From the NCBI GenBank assembly GCA_963556195.1, contig OY744520.1, positions 6,276,204 to 6,340,203 of the forward strand: a stretch of 64,000 nucleotides of DNA. Direction: 5' to 3'. Position numbers and translations under genes: made by a program. The notes beneath the pieces are model-generated. The model saw only the letters and a program-made list of their open reading frames with translations, was not told the origin of the DNA and ran no database searches. Positions 22,613-32,613 of this stretch are shown piece after piece. Origin of the DNA: Sepiola atlantica (Eukaryota > Mollusca > Cephalopoda > Sepiida > Sepiolidae). Numbering within the stretch: position 1 is the stretch's first letter; each line of letters begins with the position of its first letter.

Positions 22613-22757
22613 TTTTTATCCAGCTCCCCAAAAGAGGAAATTTTGATTGGAACAAAATTAGCCTCAGTCTAGAAGGATTTCTCCTTCACTGGCGCAGGAC
22701 AAAAATGATGAAGTGTTGGATCAGAACAGATACTACACTTTGCTTCTAGTCAAAAGG

Positions 22758-23177
22758 CCAAGGAAAACACTTGTTCAGTTGTTAAATTAATCTTTTTTAT
22801 GTTTGTTGCTAAAACAATTTCATTCCAAATAATTTATGTGGCTAAAATGAGAATTTACCAATGCAAAATATAGTTTTACACACTAAACATACTTTAAATT
22901 CGGTGCTTTTTAGGGATGGGTATCCAGAGATTTGCAGTAGTTAGTTACACGTGACGTTAGGAGTTCCGACCGCTAACGCAGAAAGCCGAATAAAGTTCCG
23001 ATGCTTTTGTACAGTACAAAAAGAACAAAACCGACTTTTGCCGAACTAAATCCAAAACTTAAATTAGGGTTAGAATAAAAAAAAAATTTAAAAAATTCGG
23101 TTCCTATTTGGTAGAATTACCGAAACATTACAGAATACACTTAAATACAAGATAATATCAACGGTTAAATTACTTCG

Positions 23178-23210
<33 letters not shown>

Positions 23211-23286
23211 GCTAATAATATATTCAGTTTGTTCGGTGAAGTTCGTTAACGGTTTCGTCAATCTCGGAAGTCTTCGGTGAAACGCG
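22758..23286. other. Spacer with A31-class homopolymer
   Basis: Contains a run of about 30 A at 23180-23209 and, around it, CCGA/TTCGG-rich short motifs (22960-23280) that may be an unidentified repeat. The long A run could be a retroposon tail, but no matching body or target duplication was found. Confidence 0.45.
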
Positions 23287-23648
23287 GAATTGTGAGGTTT
23301 TATTTACTCCTCCTCAGGAGTTAGGCACAAGGCCAGTTTTATCTTACTCCCACAAGTAAGATGTGACCCAAGATCGGGTCGAGAAAGTGGGGTTTGAAAA
23401 GCCAGCGCTCGAGAGGTGAGCACTCTGGCCATTTAAAAATTGCCTGGGCAGCCCCGTCGGCATTCCCCGGTAGGGGTGCCTCAGACAGTAAGCAAGAAAC
23501 TTACTCCTCCCCAAAGAGGGGAGGCAAAGCCTGGGAGGGTGGACCTCCTAGAACTGCACAGGACAGGCGTGCAGTATCCATCGGAACAGATACTACACTT
23601 TGATCTTAGCCAAAAGGCCAAGAAGCCCAATTTACTGAATTGTGAGGT
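23287..23648 (-). mobile_element. U2-headed SINE subfamily 1, copy A, with 12-bp target-site duplication
   Basis: Minus-strand element 23299-23636 between copies of GAATTGTGAGGT (23287-23298 and 23637-23648). Its 5' head GCTTCTTGGCCTTTTGGCTA, then AGATCAAAGTGTAGTATCTG, reproduces nearly the first 45 nt of U2 snRNA, including the GTAGTA branch-point recognition motif. A GC-rich body (GAGGTCCACCCTCCC, CCCCTACCGGGGAATGCCG) and the 3' end CTGGCCTTGTGCCTAACTCC follow. The U2 Sm site and 3' domains are absent, so it is not a U2 gene or plain pseudogene. Relative to copies B and C it lacks a 55-bp hairpin segment after the head. No tRNA-type A/B box is evident. Confidence 0.82.
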
Positions 23649-23936
23649 AAATACTGAAATTTTATTGGATACTTATTCCTAAAAAGTACCGTAATTTCCT
23701 ATAGTTTTTGCGTGGGGAATCTGTAGTGAAGCAAGAGTTGCGCAATCCCAACCGCGCCTCTCCTAAACAGACATTGCTTGAATTCAATAGCCGCGACTTG
23801 TAAAATAGACACTTTATAGTCGATGTAACTGAAATCCCGAATGTTTTTATTAAAAAGTGGTGAAAACTAAGTTTTATATTTTAAAAAGGGTTTTCAGTTA
23901 CACCCACTATAAAGTCAGAAATTAAAGTCACAGTTT

Positions 23937-24322
23937 ATTCCATGAAAAATTGCCAGTATACTGAAATCATATGCCCTTAATAAGGTTAAGATATACACTA
24001 AATGTACAAAAGCAAGGAAATTCCCAAATTTTTATACTTTTATTGTCATTAAGGGTATGCGAGCACAACAGGGCTATGTATTTTACTGGTAGGAATTTTT
24101 CTTCAGCACACCTCACACACTTCATCCACTCATGCATAGAGATTTATACTGTAGTGATGTGATAATGAAATGGTTTGGTTGATATGTAGTCATACCCTTA
24201 ATGACAATAAAAGTGTAAAAATTTGGGAATTTCCTTGCTTTTGTACATTTAGTGTATATGAATTTTCATCTTAACCCTATTAAGGGCATATGATTTCAGT
24301 ATACTGGCATTTTTCATGGAAT
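23937..24322. mobile_element. MITE-like element with about 120-bp inverted arms
   Basis: The left arm 23937-24057 (ATTCCATGAAAAATTGCCAG ... TTTTATTGTCATTAAGGGTA) returns inverted at 24190-24322 with only small indels. The loop of about 130 bp is not coding. GTCAC occurs just outside each end (23924 region and 24320 region), but whether it is a target duplication is unclear. The superfamily is unassigned. Confidence 0.85.
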
Positions 24323-25019
24323 GTCACTACTTTTGTAAAGGCTATGCCTCAATACAATGCCTTCCCATAACTGATATAGTTGGTAGTTTGACTAATCAAG
24401 GTATATGGTAAACTGAAATTAAAATGCCATCAACTAGACACTAGAACCTCTATCTTTGCCAAAAATCAGCTGAATCCATCAAATGGTCGATAAGATATAG
24501 AATAAAGTGTATGAATACTGGTCATTTTTAAGGTTTTTTGAAATTTTCTGGAAAACTAAGGTATATGGTAAACTGAAATTAAACTAGACCATAAAACCTC
24601 TATCTCTGCCAAAAATCAGCTGAATCCATCAAATAGTTGATGAGATACAGGGTGGCACATACGTATGTACGTACACACAGACAACATGAATTCATGATTG
24701 AACTTTCTGGATGTCTGGGTTGCCTTGACTAATGATGCTGAAATTCTACTGTGCAAAGTTTTAACTAATTTAGTTTATTGGTTTTTGAGTTATGATTGAT
24801 CAAAGAAATGAGATTTCCAGCATAGGCCATTCGTGAAGTCTATTAAGGGATAGAGCGCTCTCGCGCCTCCCTTGATTAAAAATAAAAAAACGGATAATTT
24901 TCAAGAATATTTAACCAAAAATAAAAAGGACGAAAGAAACAAATAGCCAACAAATAAATGTTACCAAAGGCAATAAAAATTACTTTTCTACCTACCTGGA
25001 TAAGTTTTGGGAATCTTTT
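24323..25019. other. Spacer with a 160-bp-offset direct duplication
   Basis: The block AGGTATATGGTAAACTGAAA ... AATCAGCTGAATCCATCAAA occurs at about 24399 and again at about 24559, offset by 160 bp with one internal deletion. Blocks of the foldback element that follows (ACCTACCTGGATAA) already appear at about 24988, indicating a partial duplication of its arm. Confidence 0.7.
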
Positions 25020-25556
25020 ATTACAATCAACAAAACGAAAAAAGGGTGAAAAAACAAATGTGCAACAAATAATTGTTACCAAAGGCAAGTTCAGTTACTC
25101 ATCTACCTACCTGGATAATTTTATTTGTGTTTTAACTTATTTTAAAGGGTGGTTTTATTGTTCAAACAGCCGGTGTTGACTGATCGAAAAGAAATTAAAA
25201 ATAGAGACTCGCCCATGGCCAGGACTTGAAAATCGATAAAAAATCGAAAACTAAACATTATACTGATAGAAACTTATAGAACGTTACATTTTCGCATGAT
25301 TGTTGACATTTATTGTAGGCGTTTCTATCAGTGTATTGTTTAGTTTTCGATTGTTTATCGATTTTCAAGTCTTGGCCATTTCTTTTCGGGCAGTCAACAC
25401 CGACTGTTTTGAACAAGAAAGCCACCCTTTAAAATAAGTTAAAACACAAATAAAATTATCCAGGTAGGTAGATGAGTAACTGAACTTGCCTTTGGTAACA
25501 ATTATTTGTTGCACATTTGTTTTTTCACACTTGTTTTCGTTTTGTTGATTGTAGTA
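25020..25556. mobile_element. Foldback element, about 250-bp arms, 47-bp loop
   Basis: The left arm 25020-25273 (CAATCAACAAAACGAAAA ... GATAGAAAC) and right arm 25321-25556 are inverse complements with few mismatches; the left arm has one extra block (TTAAAAATAGAGACTCGCC). The loop is 25274-25320. The transcript would form a long double-stranded hairpin. There is no coding capacity, and target duplication and superfamily were not determined. Confidence 0.9.
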
Positions 25557-26315
25557 AATTTTATTTACTTTGTTTTTATCGTTGCCTTGAAATTTATTTT
25601 TCAATAATAACGTGGTAATCGACAAAATTATTTATTTATTTGAATAAAAATATTTAAAAATGGGAAGGAATAGCGCCACATTCAATTAATCGCTGTACCT
25701 ATCCTGTGTTGCCAGGGAGATTTCACTTTCAATTTTATTTCGCTTTTCGTTTATTTTTTTTTAATAGGATTTGAGACCCCCCCCCCCCCAAAAAAATACG
25801 CACAGAATTTATCTCCCTTACCATAAATAAATCTGGTTATATGACCTAAAACGCTATCCTGTTAGACAATGGCCCGGAAATAGGTGATCATTTTACGTTA
25901 AATTTATATGCCAAACTGATCCCCCACTCTAGATTCTCAAATATTTTTAGAGGGGGGGGGCACAAGGTGTTCACAGGTAATCGCCTAAAAATTTAGAAAC
26001 TCATTTGGGGGGGGGGGGTAGCAGAGGATCAGCCTTTAATAACAATGATTGGGTGTAAATAGCTTCCAAAGTTGTCAATCTTAATAGATCGTAGTTTAAA
26101 TGCTTTCAAATTCCGAAGAGTCATGAAGTAATTCATTTTTTTTTTCAACTATTACCAAAAGATTAAAATGGCTGACTTATCTACGAAGAAACGAACTGCA
26201 CTCTGTTGGATTTAAATTGGTTGGGGTGGGGGGGATTTAGTCGTTTCGCAGTCAAAATGGCGGACAATGAACCGTCTGCTAATTTCTAATTTTTTTTCCG
26301 CGACCTCACAAATGT

Positions 26316-26420
26316 GTAAGTAAACAGAAACCCAAATAAATTGGTTTGGACTAATTTCCCTTAAAATAATTTAAGGTAAATGTGAAATTAGTCCAAAACA
26401 ATTTATTTGGGTTTACTTAC
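26316..26420. repeat. Short palindrome inside Y1
   Basis: GTAAGTAAACAGAAACCCAA with AATTGGTTTGGACTAATTTC on the left is mirrored by GAAATTAGTCCAAAACAATT with TATTTGGGTTTACTTAC on the right, giving arms of about 42 bp with a short loop rich in TTAA. It lies directly upstream of the SINE head. Confidence 0.88.
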
Positions 26421-26424
26421 TCAT

Positions 26425-26798
26425 GGCCTTTTGGCTAAGATCAAAGTGTAGTATCTGTTCCGATGGATACTGCATCCCATAGACTGGTATTGTCTTGGCC
26501 TTCGGGCTTGATTTACGCCGGTCTATGGGTCTGTCCTATGCAGTTCTAGGAGGTCCACCCTCCCAGGCTTCGCCTCCCCTCTTTGAGGAGGAGTAAGTTT
26601 CTTGCTTACTGCCTGAGGCGCCCCTACCGGGGAATGCCGACGGGGCTGCTCAGGCAATTTTTAATGGCCAGAGTGCTCACCTCTCGGGCGCTGGCTTTTC
26701 AAACCCAACTTTCCCGACCCGACCTTGGGTCACATCTTACTTGTGGGAGTAGGATAAAAACTGGCCTTGTGCCTAACTCCTGGAGAGGAGTAAATCAA
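26425..26798 (+). mobile_element. U2-headed SINE subfamily 1, copy B
   Basis: Begins GGCCTTTTGGCTAAGATCAA and AGTGTAGTATCTGTTCCGAT (U2 snRNA 5' region). A hairpin segment follows with arms CCCATAGACTGG and CCGGTCTATGGG (about 26476-26529), then the shared body and the 3' end CTGGCCTTGTGCCTAACTCC at about 26761. TACTCAT flanks it at 26418-26424 and 26799-26805, a possible 7-bp target duplication. The copy is very similar to copy C at 51704-52046. Confidence 0.82.
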
Positions 26799-26876
26799 TA
26801 CTCATTTGTGAATTCGAAAATTAGCAGATGATTCATTGTCCGCCATTTTGGCTGTGAAACGACTAAATCGCCTAAA

Positions 26877-27714
26877 AATAAAAAAATATGTAATAGAGTT
26901 TGGGGCACCTGTGCATTTTAACATCCCCAGCAAATTAATTGTTTTCATTTCAGGAGAGTTCCGTCCGCAGCAATGGAAGAGTTAACAGCCCCTCCCATGT
27001 TAAGAATGGCTTTCTAAATTTGCTGGGTATGTTAAAATGCACAAGTGATGAGTTTTGGCTATTCGAAAAAGAAAACATCCACTTCAACGTCAATAAAATC
27101 TCTTCCCTTGTCATGACGACAAGGGAAGAGATTTTATTGAGGAGTCTAATACAGACAAGTAGTAAATTCCCTCCTTCACAGGAGAACTACACAAATAGGG
27201 GACTAGACAGCGATCCGCTCCCCCAAATTCCGAAAATGAGAAATCTAAAATAGAAAATTTGTGAATAAAAAGAAATCAAGTTGAAGTTATTGCAAAATGA
27301 AAACAATGTCTTCTTTTTTTTTTTTTAGTTGTTTGTCGATTTTACGTTCGTAAAATATGAATTTTAAAAAAGAAGCACGATTGGCCATCCATAGATCGAT
27401 TCGTCAAACCTAGACTAACCAAAAGTGGCAACGTGCTTTTTAAAATTATTTTGTCATTCGAAAAAAAATTACACAGAAAAACATATTCATCCATTTAAAT
27501 TCAAGTTTAACAATAAAATAAAAAAATGATTGCAATTTTTTATCGTTAATTGGATGCAGTGGAATTAAAATAGATTTGTATATTTAATGGTAACGAAATT
27601 GACACGTCGAACAATTAGAATTAACGTGTTTAGGAATAAAAATTAATGGAGATTTAATTAAGTGTTTTGGGTAGTTGGTATATTGAAAATAATTCGTATC
27701 CTACTTTTATTTTA
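26877..27714. other. X2 interior with two hairpins, no recognised gene
   Basis: Contains a perfect 22-bp-stem hairpin (27091-27139) and a wider inverted pair (TGTGCATTTTAACATCCCCA at about 26910 against AAATTTGCTGGGTATGTTAA at about 27016). The 104-codon frame at 26939-27253 runs through both hairpins and shows no recognisable domain; I regard it as non-coding. The remainder is AT-rich. Confidence 0.5.
27091..27139. repeat. Perfect 22-bp-stem hairpin
   Basis: CAATAAAATCTCTTCCCTTG plus TC (27091-27112) is exactly complementary to 27118-27139, with loop ATGAC. It could be a recent inversion-duplication or a hairpin-forming remnant of an element end. Confidence 0.95.
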
Positions 27715-28115
27715 AATTAAATCCACCGGAATGCATTTCGGTTTCTTCGTCAACGAGCCAACCATTTTAATCTTTTATTAAGAGTTGAGAAAACAAAAGA
27801 ATAAGTTACTTAGTAACCCTTCGAAATTTGAAAGGAATTTGGAAGCCTTTAAACTCTCGAATAGAAAGTCGTTTAAACTGGCTGTAAAATATTTAGCAAA
27901 TCCTCATGTCTTAAAAGTTTTGGAAGCTATTCACGTCCAATAATTTGATAAAGATTAAAACAATATTAATTATAGTTTTATAATAATTTGGTTCAATTAA
28001 CAATTTAATGATCAAACGAGATCGTAATAATTACATTTTAATCCCAAAATCTTATTTAAAAATAAATTAAATTAAAAAGACTCCCTGACAACGCCGAGTA
28101 GGTAATATATATTTT

Positions 28116-29025
28116 ACTAAAACGATTGTTGGAGATTGAAGAAATAATAAAAATTAAAAAATTAATTTTTAAATAACAGAAAAAAAAACATGCGTGTTTA
28201 AATGTATATCTGAATAAATAAACAGTTATGGGTCGTTTAATTTAAACAATGAAATTGAAAAGAGAAAAGATATACTGAAAAATTAAGAAAAAAATATTTC
28301 TTCCTTTCTTTTTCCCCTAAAACATATAAAATAAAAGCGTATCTTAATATATTCTTACCTGAGACATGGTTTCTTTTTTATCTGTGCAAGAGAAGAATGG
28401 AATATAAAGGACTGAAAAAAATAGAATTAGAACGGAAAAAATCGACGTTATCAGGACAAAAGCTGACTGGATAATGAATAAAATAGAATCTACACAAAAA
28501 CGCGTTGAACGAAACGGGAATTCTTGACGATGATGATGATGATGATGTGTAATAATTAGAGAAGAAGAAAAAACAGTCTAATGTACAGATGCTGGTGATG
28601 ATGATGATATACTTCAATTTAATGTAGTCAATAGCAGCAGCAGCAGCAGACACTAGTAGTAGTAGTAGTAGTAGTAATAGTAGTCGTCAATATTTACTTA
28701 GTCGCAGTATATGGCGTCGTGGCTCGTCCCGTAAAGACGTAAAGTGTTATTTAACTGCTTTCAGTATTAGCACATTATTTTCGGTTAAATTTTACCCGTT
28801 GTCCGTACGCTGTCAATGAAAAAATAAAAATGAGATTCTAGTCTTGTCTATTTTTCTTGCGATTACGCATCAACACCCAGTAACTACATGGAAATTTTTT
28901 GGGTAAATTTGTAGACTACGTTAAATCACCCACTTCAAAAAAATTTAATTCTACTGTTTTTAGAGCAAATAGCGAAAAAAAATACCATATGAGATTAATT
29001 TGTGTTCTTTTTTGGGGGGGGGGAG
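28116..29025. other. AT-rich spacer with trinucleotide microsatellites
   Basis: Short runs of GAT (28530-28548), GAT again near 28592, CAG (28629-28646) and TAG (28652-28677) occur in ordinary AT-rich DNA. A poly-G run lies near 29015-29024. No gene is recognised. Confidence 0.6.
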
Positions 29026-29290
29026 TTAGCAAAGCCCCCTCCCTTCTCAAAATAAAGAAAACCCCTCCCTTAAACTTACCACTAACCCTAAGTCTGAGTG
29101 GCAAAGGTTCCTAAAAAAACTCCCTTAACATTACCACTAATTCTAAGTCCGAGTGGCAAAGCTCCCTCCCTCCAAAAAATCCTCTCTTAACCCTACTACT
29201 AACCGTCAGTCCGAGTGGCAAAGCCTCCTCCTCAAATAAAATCCCTTAACTTTATCACAAACCCTAAGTCCGACTGGTAAAGCCGCTCTG
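29026..29290 (+). repeat. Diverged tandem repeat, unit about 55-62 bp
   Basis: AAGTCCGAGTGGCAAAG-type motifs recur at 29090, 29145, 29208 and 29266, each preceded by CCCTTAAC...ACCACTAACCCTAAG and followed by a C-rich segment. The four to five units are diverged and of uneven length. Confidence 0.85.
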
Positions 29291-29394
29291 TAGAATAGCA
29301 AGACAAAGTCTCATTCCGAGATTCAAAAACAACTATATTAGCCATCTTCGTTAACATGTAAAGGAAAGGAATTAGGAAAGTCCGTTCGCTGACA

Positions 29395-30330
29395 AAAGTC
29401 TACGAGCAGTTTACCTTTGAGTACTCTGATACATCTATCCCCTTCCTAGATGTGCTTGTACATGTCAACAATGGTCGCATCACCACATCCTTGTACACCA
29501 AACCCACAGATAGCCACAGGTATTTCGATTTCAACAGCAGTCATATCCACAATCTAAAAAAATCAATCATTTACAGCTTCTGCCTATGCACAACAGAATA
29601 CAAAATAAAACATAGGGCTACTCATCTCACATTTTTAAAACAGCAAATATCACCCCAAATTGATCAGCAGGCAACGAAACTTAACAGACAAAATCTCCTG
29701 GCTTAAAAAACAAATTAACAACAGAATCCCAATGGTCTTCAACTTTTACCACAACACACATAAACTCTTTTACTTACTGACCAAAAATTTTCCTACACTT
29801 TATCAAAACAGACCACAACATACACTCCCTGTTCAATGCACCACCAATCAATGTCAGAAGACAAACAGTTAATCTATCGTCACTCCTCACATCACCCAAG
29901 ACCAAACCATGATTCGCTAATCACCTAGGTAATCAACAATGCAATAAACCCTGCTACCAGGTCTGCAAACATATAGTTACAGATTCCACGATCACTCTAT
30001 AAAACTTACACATCAAATTGAAACCCCTCAATATCAACGTCATCTACTATATTTATTGCACACATTGCAGTGAAGATAGATATGTGTAGGGAAGTTGTAA
30101 TTTCAGACAGTCATAAGGTGTGAACTTGGTTCACAGAGCCACCTTTGGCTCCATATGCCTTCACTTTATCCTCACGGCCATAGGAGATTACCACGTGATA
30201 CGGAGAAATTAAGTTATAGTCATGCCGATTACAGAGTAAACATCAAGACAGACTAGAAACCTCAACAAAATTACTCAGAGTCTTTCTCTGTAGCTAAGTG
30301 AATGTCTATTTTAAATATCTTCTGACAGTG
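29395..30330 (+). pseudogene. Penelope-like retroelement C-terminal relic
   Basis: The plus-strand frames show FEYSDTSIPFLDVLVHV, TTSLYTKPTDSHRYFDF, SSHIHNLKKSIIYSF and later, after stops, INVIYYIYCTHCSEDRYV (about 30035-30088). The first set matches the conserved end of a Penelope-like RT (FLD motif, YTKPTD, SSHP-HLK). The last resembles the IYxIxCxxCxxxYVG start of its GIY-YIG endonuclease. Frameshifts near 29690 and several stops kill it. The RT palm is missing, so this is a 5'-truncated copy. Confidence 0.78.
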
Positions 30331-30375
30331 CTCAACTTTAATTTTTCTTAACAGAACATTAATAATATATATATA

Positions 30376-30557
30376 CATGGACGGCGGCACCGGGGGGGGG
30401 GGGGGGCAGAGGGGGCGCAAGCCCCCCCACTTTTTGACTTGGCCTTCCAACTTTACGGTCATCAATAATGAAGTTATATATGCATGTGTTTAAACGGGCC
30501 CCCCCCCCCACTTTTTAGGAAAGCTCCCCCCCAACTTTTATAACTGTGCCGCCGGTC

Positions 30558-30560
<3 letters not shown>
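30376..30560. mobile_element. hAT-like MITE inserted in a TA microsatellite
   Basis: A 185-bp stretch rich in poly-G/poly-C is bounded by imperfect 15-bp TIRs, CATGGACGGCGGCAC (30376-30390) and, inverse, CAGGACCGGCGGCAC (30546-30560). CAGG-CCGGC-type ends and short length recall hAT MITEs. It sits between TA repeats on both sides, so the 8-bp duplication expected for hAT cannot be told from the microsatellite. Confidence 0.5.

Positions 30561-30630
<70 letters not shown>
30561..30630. repeat. (TA)n microsatellite
   Basis: Thirty or so TA units with slight interruption at the end. Confidence 0.97.
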
Positions 30631-30631
<1 letters not shown>

Positions 30632-31984
30632 AAATATTTTTTCGATTTTTATCCACATATGTTTAATCCTTTTTTCGGAACTGTCAATATGGAGGATAAC
30701 TGTCGCATAGTTCGAACCGAGACATGAGTCACCTTTTAACTCAAAGTCCGAACCGTTTTTATCTATGCGGCTAACCTTACAGCTATGCAGAAAGAGGAGA
30801 ATTTAAGTCTATTTATGTCTTTACAAGCGAACATATATATTATAAGCTGCAACGCAGTGTTCAACATCACTAATGGACAGAACTCGCATTTACACATTAA
30901 ATTGGCAATTTATTTTTAATTCTCTTCAAAGGCCCAGCCTTAAGGGGACTATATATATTTTATTTTTTTTATTTTTGTAGTACAAAATTTTATTATGACA
31001 ATGAACAGACGATATTTATTTTTACTAAATATGATGAATTAAAATAATAAAAGAATGAAAATGCTAGCTAACTGGTTTCAAACCTCGCTCAACACAGCTA
31101 AATCGAGAAAAAGTGCTTGAGAATTACAGTGAGAAGATAAAATTCAATCAAATAGAAACTACATTAAGTCCAAACAGATTTTCTCTTTGCTTACAAAGAG
31201 AAGGTCGCAAAGACTTAATAATATATAGTTTCTATAATCTTAAGGTAAAAAGGAGAGTATGACATGGTGTTGGGATTAAAATAATCCTGTAAATAAAGTT
31301 CAATTCTCCCACTTGAGAATGGGGTAACAATGTGCAGATAAATCATGAAAAGAGAGATATAGGACGAAAGCCTGAGAGAAGGAACACAAAACACCAGAAT
31401 GTAGTTTCATAGCAATTTTACTAAGAAAGAGAATCGTGCAGTCATAGAATATTTACAAACAGAGTTTTCAAAGTTCAGTTAAGCATAGTGAATTTGAGAG
31501 GGGGTTTGCGAAAACGTGGTTCGCGAGAACTTATCTGTATAGAGTTCGGGTAACTGCGAGAGGTCATTCTCTGTGACTGCCGTCGTGGGCTGTTGTTACT
31601 GAGGATGCCAGCCGATGTATTGCTGACTTGAGCGGAGTCGTCGAAAAGGGGGTGGGAAGCCGTGTGTAAGGGTTTTTAAGGGCTGGCTCACGTGACACCT
31701 AAGGGAATAGGGGTTGCAATGCCTGACAGCCGATCCGTGAGGGGGGCTTAAATAAATTCCAACAATACTTAGAATGGAGAATAAGTCAACACTAAAATTG
31801 GAGGCACAGGAACGGCTATTTATTAGATGTTCAGCGATGGAAGACACGTATTGTTCAGAACATCCGACAGTAAATAATTTGCTGACACATTTTTGTGGAC
31901 ATGCGTTATTTCACCTGTATGTCTATGTTCTTCCAAAGTAGTGCAAACTGCAACTACATTTAAATAAATAAATAATAGAATATG
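30631..31984. other. Intergenic stretch, nothing recognised
   Basis: AT-rich to 31.4 kb, then a GC-richer 31.5-31.75 kb part. A short inverted match (AGTGAGAAGATAAA and similar) is not convincing. No coding domain is recognised. Confidence 0.45.
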
Positions 31985-32545
31985 AACTACGGATCAGCGC
32001 TGTATTGGGATGTTGCTTGTGCGCATCTTTTTGTGTTACTGTAGAGACCAATTCTTAATTTGCATGGTCTACGACAGCCTTGACATACGAAAGCTGTTGT
32101 GTAATGTGTCACCTCGGCTTGTTGGTCCGCCTGTAGGCTCGCTCTTCTCCTAGCTCTCTTCGCACCATTTTCATCGTGGAGGGTCTTCTCACTGACGATC
32201 ATTCCCTGGTGTATCTGTTTCCTCCAGGCAGGTCTGTCAGCTGCAGAGGCTTCCCATGTATTAATGTCAATTGAGCAAGCCTTCATATCTTGCTTGCAGA
32301 CATCCTTGAAGCGAAGATGGGGACGACCCCCTTTTTCTTGAGCCTGAGGCAAGCTCGCCGTAGAGAGGATCTTTAGGGATGCACCCATCATCTATCCTGC
32401 ACACATGGCCAAGCCAGCGAAGATGTCGCTCACACAGTAGGGAGTAGATTGATGGAATGCCTGCTCTTTGCAGAACATCATTATTGCCCACTCTGTCCTG
32501 CCATCTGATACCAAGTATCCTACGTAGGCACCTCATATTGAAGAC
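31985..32545 (-). pseudogene. LINE polyprotein C-terminus, RTE-like
   Basis: Minus-strand frames give MRCLRRILGIRWQDRVGN, LRWLGHVCRIDDGCIPKDP, then, after a frameshift near 32340, RPHLRFKDVCKQDMKACSID, INTWEASAADRPAWRK and an end at YSADP followed by a stop. This is the widely seen C-terminal tail of an animal LINE (LRWLGHV ... GRP-LRFKDVCKRDMK ... W). I believe it is RTE-related, but the clade is from memory. A cysteine pair (FVCQGCRRPC) precedes the end. The RT palm is absent, and the 5' edge abuts a TA microsatellite. Confidence 0.75.
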
Positions 32546-32560
32546 CTAGAATTATTATTG

Positions 32561-32613
<53 letters not shown>

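Larger units (their letters stand above)
21500..22757 (-). mobile_element. U2-headed SINE subfamily 2, copy D, split by a Merlin transposon
   Basis: The minus-strand SINE lies in two parts. The 5' part at 22605-22757 has the head CTTTTGACTAGAAGCAAAGT, then GTAGTATCTGTTCTGATCC, then the body motif CAGTCTAGAAGGATTTC in inverse. The 3' part at 21500-21549 ends with CCTTATGTCTAACTCTGCCC. They are separated exactly by the Merlin element and its 8-bp duplication, so removing 21550-22612 restores a continuous SINE of about 200 bp. Subfamily 2 is also seen at 54885-55010, 55366-55575 and 58076-58262. Confidence 0.78.
26233..26876. mobile_element. Family Y inverted-repeat element, copy Y1, carrying a U2-headed SINE
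   Basis: The left TIR GATTTAGTCGTTTCGCAGTC, then AAAATGGCGGACAATGAACC (from 26234), is mirrored at 26815-26876 (ATTCATTGTCCGCCATTTTG, then GGCTGTGAAACGACTAAATC). A second inverted pair lies just inside (26316-26358 versus 26375-26420). The SINE copy B sits between, and the sequence holds no transposase. Y2 at 58288-58642 shares the same ends with different cargo. Confidence 0.8.
25683..28115. mobile_element. Family X long inverted-repeat element, copy X2
   Basis: The left end TACCTATCCTGTGTTGCCAG (about 25696) and right end (other strand) TTACCTACTCGGCGTTGTCA (about 28107) resemble the X1 ends. Both arms carry the shared internal blocks (left ATTAAAATGGCTGACTTATC, about 26163; right AACGAGCCAACCATTTTAAT, about 27752). 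The interior contains a complete family Y inverted-repeat element with a U2-headed SINE, so three elements are nested. No transposase is visible. Confidence 0.65.

Noticed and set aside
23180..23209. Long A run as the tail of a retroposon
   Set aside because: No body, 3' end motif or target duplication could be matched to it, so it stays a homopolymer.
23299..23636. Functional U2 snRNA gene or ordinary U2 pseudogene
   Set aside because: Only about the first 45 nt match U2. The Sm site and 3' stem-loops are missing, and the same non-U2 body follows in several copies.
26583..26831. 82-codon plus-strand frame
   Set aside because: It lies within U2-headed SINE copy B and its flank; the homologous stretch in other SINE copies is not kept open.
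26939..27253. 104-codon frame as a gene
   Set aside because: It runs through two inverted repeats, including a perfect hairpin, and has no recognisable domain.
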